Shown: piece after piece, positions 37,412 to 64,000 of the stretch | Layout of the letters: every line of letters begins with the position of its first letter | How positions within the stretch are numbered: the stretch's first letter is position 1 | Origin: Antennarius striatus | Lineage: Eukaryota > Chordata > Actinopteri > Lophiiformes > Antennariidae | Reading direction: 5' to 3' | Assembly: GCF_040054535.1 (NCBI RefSeq) | Contig: NC_090779.1 | Span: forward strand, 21,627,001 to 21,691,000 | DNA length: 64,000 bases | The notes under the pieces: generated by a model | The model's database searches: none | Seen by the model: the letters and a program-made list of their open reading frames with translations, nothing else | What the model was told of the DNA's origin: nothing | Made by a program: the position numbers and the translations under genes

Positions 37412-40400
37412 CAGGAGGTGGAGGTCTGGATGCTGAGAGGAAGAGAGAAGGAACTGATTACAACCAGCACACAAAAGGCTTTGCACAACAAAATTCTAAC
37501 ACTGGAGAGGTGTTATGCTGCTGCCGTTGCCTCTATGAGGAGTTCTATGTTTGGTGAGTGAAATCGACTACAGTGTTAAGAGGCTGCCACAGAAGGATCA
37601 GACACACCGCTGTGATCCATACTTCAACAAAGATTAATGTGTAGATTACCAACGCGTCCATCAAAGCAACAACCACCAGTTCAAAAGGGAACCTCAGTGA
37701 ACGACGACGAGGTGTGAGAAAGGCGGATGAAGGCAAACCTCATCAGATATTAGAACGTCACTGGATCATGAAGTTCATTCATCCTGACAGGAGCTTTTCT
37801 CACCATTAAATCATCGTCAGAGAAGAAGATGGTATTTTTCGGTTCATTTCCTCAACATATCGTAGCATAAAATGTAACTTTCAAAACTTACTCTACATGT
37901 ATATATTTTTATAACATTACGATCCCCTTGGTACGCTCAGACGTTTAATTATTTTCAGAACCACTGCTACAACCACAAGAGGAAGATGGAGAAGAGACTT
38001 TAAAAATCTAAATATCTACTTTAGGATTTAATGATCTGATTCCAGTTTGCTTTGGGAAAAACATGAACATCATCTTCAAAAATCTGAGAATGAAAATGTT
38101 GATGAAACACAATTATGTTGTAAGGAAGGACGTTAAAAATGTGAACTTAAGAGGATCGAACAAACGGATCTCTGAACTGTTGCTACATCCACTCATCAGC
38201 AACACACCTTTAATCCTGATGGAGCTATTCCAGGTGATCCCAGGTCAGATCAAATGACCATTCACCTCTCTGAACCCTTTAAAGACTCACCCCACTACTC
38301 TGTTCAGAAACCAGCTTCATCCTCCCTCAGCTCCAGACACAAATAACTGGAAACCAGTTCAGATATAGACTGTGGTTGCTCAGCTGGAATGAAGGCAAGG
38401 AATGAGTCACATGATCTCACAGTTCCCATGACCTGACCACCCCAAAGCTGGAGTACTGAGAGGAGCAGAGGAATGTTCATGTCACATGACTGAAACAAAA
38501 GTCAGTCCGACATCACAGTTGGAGCATCAGAGATCAATAACCCACACAAACACACCTGACATCGCCACCAAAAATCCCACTGATCATGAATACACTTCAA
38601 CACATGAGCCTCACATGTCAGAGATTCTGAGATGCTGTAAATAAACTAGTAACCAAAAAATATTTTACTTAGAACTCACCAGCTGATTTGATCAGCTAAA
38701 ATGTAACATGATTATAGAAGTTGTAAAACAAAGTCTGTAGAAAATTGTGTTAACATTGTGTGTCTAATCCAGTTGAGACTTTATGTCAATAGTTCCACAT
38801 ACAGTAGATTAACAGTGGTTAACGCTTGACGGGGGGACAGGCCACGAGAGTCTGGCTACCACATTGATGCTCTTATTCTGAAAAACACTTCCAGTCTCAG
38901 AGAGACTGGAAGAAAAGAAAAAGACATTTTATCTTTTTTTTCTGATAATTTTCTTTTTCTCACTCAAACAGAAAATAACATCACTCATTCATTCTTCTCT
39001 ACCAAAAAGGAAAACAGCTTCTTTTTAAAAAAATTTAAATATATTTTTGTGTTTAAGACAACCCGTGCAGGATGCATGCAGACTGTGACGTCTACGGAAG
39101 CCCACAAGGGCCGGGCAGCCAGTTGTATGTGACGAACTTCATTTCCAAAACGTTATATTTTCCCTATTATTTATCCAGATAAGAAATGAACAGAATATAT
39201 GACACCAAATAGAATCTCAAACGTCTTCTGATACATTCGGCGTACTATTTATTATTCTATCTCAACTTGTATTTAAAAAACAACGTAAATGCTTAAACTC
39301 ACATTGACTGATATGTGGTGGTTTAAGTCCTAAAATGCGAACGTGGTTGTTTTGGATTGACCACAGCGATCCGGAACGATGAACAATGATCTCAATATAT
39401 AAACCCATGCCGCTGACATGTTAATCAACTGTAGATTTAATGTTGTTTTTTAATTGATTTTGTTTGGACGGCTAGCTCCTTTGGATTCAGTGTTGTTGTC
39501 ACTGATACAACAAATTCAGTTCCCGTCTAGTTTAACCGAACACATCCATCTTCCGACAGGTTCATTCATCTTCCAACAGGCTCCGTTCTGACACTATCCA
39601 GCAAAGACTCAACGTATTTCTAGCCAATTATGAAATAAAGTGTTAGCTTGTCTGCTAAAACATGAGCTAACTTACACGCTAATGCTAAAAAGAAATGCTA
39701 ACGACACTGTTTACCCGTCAGCAGCGAGTCTCTGAGCTCATCCGTCATGACCTCCAGTAGGGGCTATTTGTCAGTGAGGAGCTCCAAGAGTTTAAGGTTA
39801 TCTCGAAATCACTACAACTTGGAGATGAAGGACGTTAGATGTTTATCTGTTGCTGTTCAGCTCAGGAAGACTTGTTTTCTGTTTTAACTTCAGCTGACCC
39901 AAACATGGACGCTCACACCACCACCTACCGGCCAGCCCATGCTACTGCAGCGCTCCTGCCTCCTTCCACACAGCAGTATTCAGCAGTCAGTTATTGTTCC
40001 TGTTTTTATATAAAATGACATCCATCAAGTGGAAAGATCTTTAAAGGAAAATGACATAAAAATAAAGGTATAATATGAATATAAAGTAAACAATTCACCA
40101 TACCACCCCCATCCCCTCAAAAAAGAAGAAAAAATTAAAGGAATCATCATCCTAACACCAAATCATTGAACTTCAGGTACATCAATCGAACCACACAGGA
40201 AGCACTGAGAGCAAATTATCTTCACCTGCTTTGGTTCAAATGAAAGAAACATTAGGTGCATTGGAGAGTCGTAAAGAGGACAACCCACAAAAAGAAGGTG
40301 GTCTTCATGTGGGGTGTGTCAGTCAGACTGACTCTTCTCTAGGTTTGTTTCTGTATGTCATCAACACTACTGGTACCATAAGGTGATTGCATGGGGAGTC

Positions 40401-41690
40401 CAGCTCCCCCAGGATGGTACGTCAATACATGAGGTCAGACATAAGACCAGCCTGTGATTTGAGTTTTTGGTACTGGTTCCTGGTGTCCATTGTCACATCA
40501 TTTAGTTTTTGAATACCTGTAAAGATTTCCAACTTATTATCCATCAATATCTGACATTTGATTTTTGGAGAGCTGTACACAGTAATCCCAGAGTCACAAG
40601 TTAATTATATGAGCAAGCCTGTCTGAAAAGATGATTTCTACTAAGAGCAACATGGTGAACAATCAAAACACAAAGTGAACACCTGTGATTTAGCAAAACT
40701 ATCCGGCTGGAAGCTACAAACACAACTGTTTGTGTAGGGACACGTTGACACAGTTTGAGTTGAACTGTTGAAGCAACTCTGAGTGGTGGCTGACCTACTG
40801 AGTAGTGTGTCGTAACCAAGTTCAAAAAGGTGATGCCATTTTGGCCGGGGACCCCCTGGAGCCCCCTAAAGAAACACTTTGAAAACCAATGTTCAAACAG
40901 TTACTATGGAGACGCTTCAACAACTACGATATTAATCTAAAATAGAATTTAAAAAACCATTTAAAGTATGTAAATTATAACCAGTTATGATGATCAATGC
41001 ATTAGTAATACTAAATCAATATTGTGCTGCATTGGGTTTTTGATCATTTTTACATTATTTACCAATATCAAATTTCTTTTATAAATCCAGAAACACTTGA
41101 ACAACTTTACTGGTAACCAGTTGCTTACACCAAACTTTAAATAATGACTCATATTTAAGAACTGCCAAATAAAATTAAAATTTTCACTCTGTATTCAAAC
41201 AAAAATCACTAAAAAAAAGACAAAATAAAACAATAAACTCAGGGACATTTCAAAATATTTAATGGGAATTAACTCAAGGCAACACTGCCTTAAACAGGCC
41301 GAATGAGGGCCGACAGGAAATCCAGTCAAGCTTATGTGCATCCATGTATGTAAGGCAGAGCCGAGCAGCAGGACGCACATCCAGAGGAACGCGTGACTTC
41401 ATTTATGTCATCAGATATCCACACTGAACTTGCTGTCAAGGCCTTTGACCAGCCTTCAGAAATTTTTAGAACAAACAAATGCAAATCTCGTATCAAAAAT
41501 GACAGAAAGGAAGTAAAAATAACAACCTGGAACTTTAGCTGAACACAAATCCTTCTGCTTCACTCCTTTATCTAATGCACTAGACACATGATCATTGAAA
41601 GTACTCTAGGATTTAAACTGAACTTAAACACAGAATGAAACTCTGGAATACACAATCATAGTAACGCCCTCCAACCTGTAGTCATTACCT
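37412..41690. other. ankrd27 leader and promoter side, tdrd12 3' flank
   Basis: The exon containing the ankrd27 start codon extends upstream to about 37435. A likely non-coding first exon ends at a GTAAAC donor near 39717 (minus strand) in a moderately GC-rich region up to about 39990; this is inferred. No coding exon or known repeat was recognised in the rest. Confidence 0.45.
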
Positions 41691-41856
41691 CACTTATTTA
41701 ATTTCACTACACTCAAAAAAAAAAAAAGAATAAACCAAACTGTCAACAGTAAAGCAAATGCATTAAACTTTAGAGGGACACAGGCATTCACTGCAAAAAA
41801 AAGAAAGAAAAAAAGCCACAGTAGTGCAGGGGCAGCTGATGAACTCTGATCCACCT

Positions 41857-58983
<17,127 letters not shown>

Positions 58984-60510
58984 CGCTAAGCAGCACCGAA
59001 TCGTTCCCGACACACAGGTAAACTAGTTCACCGGTCAGCTACCGTTAGCTAACCAACCTATCAGCAGACGTCAAGGTGCGCGTGATTAGGCGGGTGAGCG
59101 CGTGTCAGTCAGTCAAACTATTTATACTTCAACTTCCTTTAAAACGGAGCGATGAAACTAAAACGCAGCCATAATACCGGAAGTTAATGGGAGATCATAA
59201 AAAATACCACACAGCAGTCATTTATTAGAAAATAATATCAAATAAAAAAAATACACAGCAAGATTAGAAGATGAAGTACAAATAAATGAAGATTTTAAAT
59301 AAAAACATTTTTTAATCACAATAAATAGATCTTTTGTTCACCTTTAAAAATACAGTACACAGATTTCCATAATTTCTCAGGGGTTTCTACACACCTGGAG
59401 GATTTTATGAAGCTGAGAGTTTTTTGTCCGACCTAAATTAGGAAAATTCTGGGTTTTCCATTCCAGAAAGTGAGGTTAGTGAAACTCTGGATCAGTTGCC
59501 CTGGTAACTTGGTCATCAGGTTCTCTGTGTCACATCCTGAGTTTTCCGCGAGTCCTGCTGAGTCTGAAGCAGAGCCTCAGATAAGGCGCCTCCTTTTCTC
59601 CGTTGTCCAACCGATAAAGAGGCTGAAGTCATTAGTAGAGCTTCAGAGCTTTAAGTGGGGAGAGAATCGAGATTCCGACTGGATTACCTGATGAATACAC
59701 CCAGTTGAACAAAACTGTTCATTAATATTCCATCACTCATGTGTCCATCCTCTCCCTCTCTCTCTGCCCCCACACTCTTTCTCTCTCTCTTAACTCTCTT
59801 TACATACATTTACATAAATTTTACTGTGCATTATTTTTTGGTGGTTTGGTTTAAATACTTGCCAACAACCAGGTCCTGGCATTTCTGGGACAAAACAATT
59901 AATCATGAGACTATACATCAGATGAATGTTTGGGTTCTCTCGCAGCCCTAACATCAACTGTCGGTGGATGGATACAAACCTTAGCAGGACAGCGCTGCTC
60001 GTTGCCAGCCATTAGTCAGCTCCAGTGAATGTAATGTATAGAGGACAAAGAAGTGTGCTGCCTAGAAGTTATAATCATGAGTTTTTTGTAAAAAGAATCA
60101 TCAAAAACCTTACAGTAGCTTAAAAAACTGCTTCTTGTTAAAGAATACAAATCAGAAATCAGCAGTAAATAATAATTTATCCTCAAACCCTGAGCTCTAA
60201 TGTAAAACAGCTGATTGTTCAGTGCACTGAAAGGAGGCCAGTCAGACATGTTTCATCCAATCACTTATCAAAACACAACACAAATAAAATTGGCTGTAAA
60301 TATAAAATAAAATGTCTATATTCCGTCAAACAAATGAATATTGAGAGATGGATGCAGGACAAGAATCTCCTTACATCTATAAATGTAAGGGGATTCTCAT
60401 CACATGACTGATGACGTCATGTGACATTCTGATGGCTAATGCTGCTTGGTTTTCAGGCACTTACAGTCAACATTAGTGCCTGTTTTAGTCATGAAACAGT
60501 AGAAGAAAAA
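58984..60510. other. tdrd12 promoter side and NFATc 3' flank
   Basis: Immediately upstream of the tdrd12 ATG the sequence is moderately CpG-containing to about 59120, consistent with its promoter. A CT-rich tract lies near 59748-59800. The rest, including the expected 3' UTR of the NFATc gene, has no recognised gene or repeat. Confidence 0.45.
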
Positions 60511-63500
60511 TCAGTTAGTCCCTCCATGTCCCGTGCTCTTCGAGTCATACTGGTTGTAATGGTGGGGCTGGATGCCAATGTCTCTGTCGATGATCTCATT
60601 CACTGCAACATACACAGAATCCAAACATAATTATGGAATCAATGATTTCAGGGTACAAGTTAATATCGAAGCTGCTGAAGCAGCTAGTTGTTGTGGTTAA
60701 CTTGTTGGTTATTAACTTGTAAGTGAACACTGACTTTGTTTATCGTGAAGTCTAAAGATAAAAGATGGAAACTGAAGCAGTGTTGAAAATGTCCAGGATT
60801 AGGTTGTTCCTCTTGCCTTCTGATGAAAAATTTACCTTTAAAAAAATTTTTTTTAAATGTTTAAAAAACAATTTAATGGCCACAGAGCTGAAGGTCACAA
60901 CACAACTCTGTTTGAGGGGGACCAGTGATGGGGACTAGCATTAGAACTGGTCCAGAAACCAGCAGCATGAAGACTGAGGCTACCTACCATCATCCAGAGT
61001 GATCTCCCTAAGGCCGTCAATAGGGTGGGGGTCTTCTGGCTCATGCTTGATGCTCTGTAGACCTTCTGGACTGGAGAAAAGAGACTCGCTTGGGGGGGCT
61101 GCAGAGATCACAGCTCTCCTCATGGAGCTCAAAGAAATTGAGGGTTCCCTCTGACAGAGTGAGGTGAAGGTCTGAGGGGGCAGCGGGGAAACCTGAGTGG
61201 GCATGGTGGGGGTCTTCCAGGACACTGAGGAGGGAGGATGATGATGGAGAGCAGGTAAAGGACGACAAGGCACTGGGAATTCAAAGGAATCATAATAATC
61301 CTCGACTGGTTGGTGGTAGGAGGTCATCTGGCAGGAAGTGGAACAGAGTCCAGGTGGATTGTGGGACCAGTGCATTTGTGCAGCAGCAGGAACGGGACTC
61401 CTGACTCTGGGCAGGAAGGTGAAAGTCTGTAGTTCACTTCTTTTCCCTGCATTTGACACATAGAACTGGACTTGGACTACATCTGTTGTGTTCTTATTGT
61501 AGGGAGGAACCTCCACAATGATTCTGGACTGAAACAAATTGGAAAGTGTTGTGTGATTTCCCTTTAGTTTTTGTTAATAAATGAATATCTGTCGGATATT
61601 AACACATCAATGACAAATTGTCATTGTATTTAATACATTTTCATTAATTATTTAAAATACTGTTTCTACTCACTCCTCTGCTTTTTTCTTTTACAACCTT
61701 TGCTTCCGTTTCCCACAATGAACGCCCATCTGAGGAGGTAAATGTCACAGGATGTTCAGTTACTACATATATTTAACATGGGGTAAACATTAACAAATGG
61801 TTTAACCTGTTGAAAACATTACCAAAAGTTTCAGGAAACATTAATAAATATTTTTAAGATGTAGTTTATCGTGAGAAAATTGATCGCAGATAATCGCACC
61901 CCTTCCCGTCTCAGTGAAAATGACCCTGGAAGATGACGACATGCTGGACCCACGGATCACCAGGTCTTGTCCCCCGTCCACAGAGCAGCTGGATGGACTG
62001 AAGCTCTCCACCAGAGGGAGCTCCAGGCGTGAGCGCTGAGCTAAAACATATCACTTTCAGTTGGTAAGAGTCTGACTGGCATGTCTACACACAGTCTGTT
62101 CTTACTGATCTGATTGACACCATCGTGTAAACTCACAGCACTCCACAGTAACAGATGCTGTTTGCAGCCAAAGCATCACATCATCACTCTGAGGCACAGC
62201 GACCCTGAAAACAACTCGCACCGTCGTGTTCTTTCGCCCGACGTTCGTCCCTCCTTTATTCAGCTCAATGTCGACATTACGCAGCTTCAGGATTCCAGCA
62301 CAGTCGATGCTTTGAAAGAGAAGAGGACAAACTGCCGGTCAGGTTACGGAACTTTTGAGTGTGAAGGTGAAGGATCCAGATTCTGAAAAACCCCTCAAAA
62401 AGATGACCAACCAGCAAAGACGAGAACAGAACCTTCCAATGAGATGCTAACAACGTCTACATGCCCAACAGCCCAATGATGTAAATCAAAGTGAAAATTG
62501 CTTGTGTAGATTCTCATCTATCCAGGTTAACAGTAATCCTCTCTGGATATTTTCCAGTTGCTTCTGATTTGCTTTTTAGGCAAGTAAAACATTAACCTGT
62601 AAAACTGTGTGTCTAAAAAGAATTTAAAATACCTTGGAATAGCAACACAGCAACTAAACCAGAATGCTTTTTGTCTATCGAGCAAGAATGGGAGGGATAT
62701 CAAATCTACTTATGGAAAATCGTGACTCATGCACCGTGCCAGGACTATGATGGTACATGTGCCCAAACATGTGTGTCTGAACATTTTCATTGGATCCATG
62801 GGTGATGTGTGTCTACCTTTGTGATAAATGTACTTACCTCCCTCTAACATCTGTTGAAAGTAGAGACAGACAACACCTCTTATATCGTCAAATGTGACTT
62901 TATACATATATTAAACATTTTTCTACCAATTTGTTGTAATATTCCACTGCTTCTGTCAACATTAAGAACTAGACTTCTTGTTCCTCATGGGTCTATAAGA
63001 GATTTTGAAGGATTTGAGTCAAGCAATGTCGACAAATAAACCTCATCCTCTGAAAACTGAACTTGTGGAAAACCTTTGAACCTAAGCAGACATATACCTG
63101 GCAGACATATCATTTTCTGGAAGTAGAGGGATCTCCAGGACCTTTGTAGAACCTATCATCCTCTCCTGACAGCTGGTGGTGGTGCCCATCTTGCTGGTGA
63201 CCCGGTGGACCTGGTAGAAGGGATGGGGGCGGAGGGACTTGTCCGCAGTGCCGATGAACAGCAGGAGGCAGAGTGGCTGCTCGTTGTATCCCATCAACTA
63301 CAGGCAGCAAATGACAGACATGATGACAGCTCAACGTGACCTGATCACAACATTAAATCAGAACATATAAACGTTGCGGCACACCAAATGCATTGCCAGA
63401 CAGCCTCACATCTGATCCCCAAAATAAAGAACGAGTCAGGCACATTTCACACTGAACCCTCCTTTGCCTCCTTTATTTTTCTGTATGTAATCAGTTGGCA

Positions 63501-63858
63501 TCAGCTTTAAAGTCATCTTATAATCTGACAATTTAACCCTCAAATCTGTAATTTGAGGTATGACATGGAACACTTTAACATCTCGTGTTTTACATCGGCG
63601 ACCAGCCGCCTCCACCATCAACCCCACATCAAGCTGTGGAGGAGGGGCTTGTGATGACTCCAGACCTGAAATCAAACAGAGGGGTGATGACTCACCTTGA
63701 CCACAGGGTGTCCTGAATGAGCTGCCTTGATGGAGCCTCTGCTGCCCTCAGTCTCATAATGAGCCCTGTGGTGGGATCTAGGCTGGACCTCCAGCTTCAG
63801 CTCGTACTGGTCAAACTGGTTGGGCAGAGACCAGTCCAAAGGAGGTGGTGAAGAGTAC
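60511..63858 (-). CDS. nfatc3: NFATc-family transcription factor, 3' part (probably NFATC3)
   Basis: Calcineurin-regulated transcription factor; only the Rel-homology region and C-terminus are in the window, the 5' exons lie beyond 64000. Seven exons join in phase: 63696-63858, 63098-63297, 62137-62309, 61900-62040, 61674-61729, 60988-61528, 60511-60602. The first exon carries the Rel DNA-binding segment [13 protein letters not shown] preceded by [14 protein letters not shown]. The following exons carry [20 protein letters not shown] and [15 protein letters not shown], then the IPT/TIG fold ([33 protein letters not shown]). The transactivation tail is Pro/Ser-rich, includes a sumoylation-type IKHE, and ends with the family signature [15 protein letters not shown]. 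The class is certain. The paralogue is inferred from NFATC3 being near TMED6 in human 16q22; NFATC4 or another member is possible. Confidence 0.85.
62505..62560 (-). repeat. Fragment of the palindromic interspersed repeat
   Basis: TGTAGATTCTCATCTATCCAGGT near 62516-62538 is the diverged complement of the segment next to the repeat at 31346-31510. It is a short relic in an NFATc intron. Confidence 0.4.
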
Positions 63859-64000
63859 CTAGAAGGACAGACAACAGCAATATCGTTGAATTCTTCATAT
63901 ATTTCTAATGACCTGATACCAGAAACAGCATTGCTTGCTCATAACTATTGATGTTTGCTCCAGTGAATCAATCTGATTGATTGATCTGGTCTGTCTTCAA

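Overview
This is nuclear DNA of a ray-finned fish. The genes have many short GT-AG exons, the transposable elements are typical of teleosts (Rex3 and other RTE-type LINEs, a tRNA-headed SINE, decayed Tc1-like DNA), CA/TG microsatellites are long and frequent, and every gene has a recognisable vertebrate orthologue. Introns of about 80-150 bp are common, so a compact percomorph-type genome is likely. The species cannot be told from the sequence alone. No bacterial or viral genome, CRISPR array or rRNA was seen.

Layout. 1-7000 is gene-poor: a decayed Tc1-like transposase, a degenerate AT-rich tandem array with a SINE inserted in it, two older SINE-like relics, and a 5'-truncated Rex3 LINE with a 14-bp target-site duplication. 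From 7 kb on, six protein genes follow, all on the minus strand: gpr37 (7018-9940), pot1 (11075-18300), tmed6 (20277-21902), ankrd27/VARP (24339-37411), tdrd12 (41857-58983) and the 3' half of an NFATc gene, probably nfatc3 (60511-63858, 5' end beyond the window). For five genes I rebuilt all coding exons in the window and the reading phase is continuous across the splices. In tdrd12 a few exon choices remain inferred.

The genes do not form one pathway. gpr37 encodes an orphan G-protein-coupled receptor. pot1 encodes the shelterin protein that binds single-stranded telomeric DNA. tmed6 encodes a p24 cargo receptor of the early secretory pathway. ankrd27 encodes the Rab21 GEF and Rab32/38, VAMP7 and retromer adaptor of endosomes. 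tdrd12 encodes a Tudor/helicase-like piRNA-pathway protein. The NFATc gene encodes a calcineurin-regulated transcription factor. From memory of human maps, the block joins neighbours of human 7q31 (GPR37-POT1), 16q22 (TMED6, NFATC3) and 19q13 (ANKRD27, TDRD12).

The most notable observations are a 155-residue N-terminal extension of Pot1 that human POT1 lacks, a long Pro/Ser/Thr tail of VARP written by a decayed minisatellite, TG/CA repeats lying directly against splice sites in three genes, and a Tudor/helicase protein whose ATPase motifs are degenerate. I found no clearly novel biological system and do not claim one.
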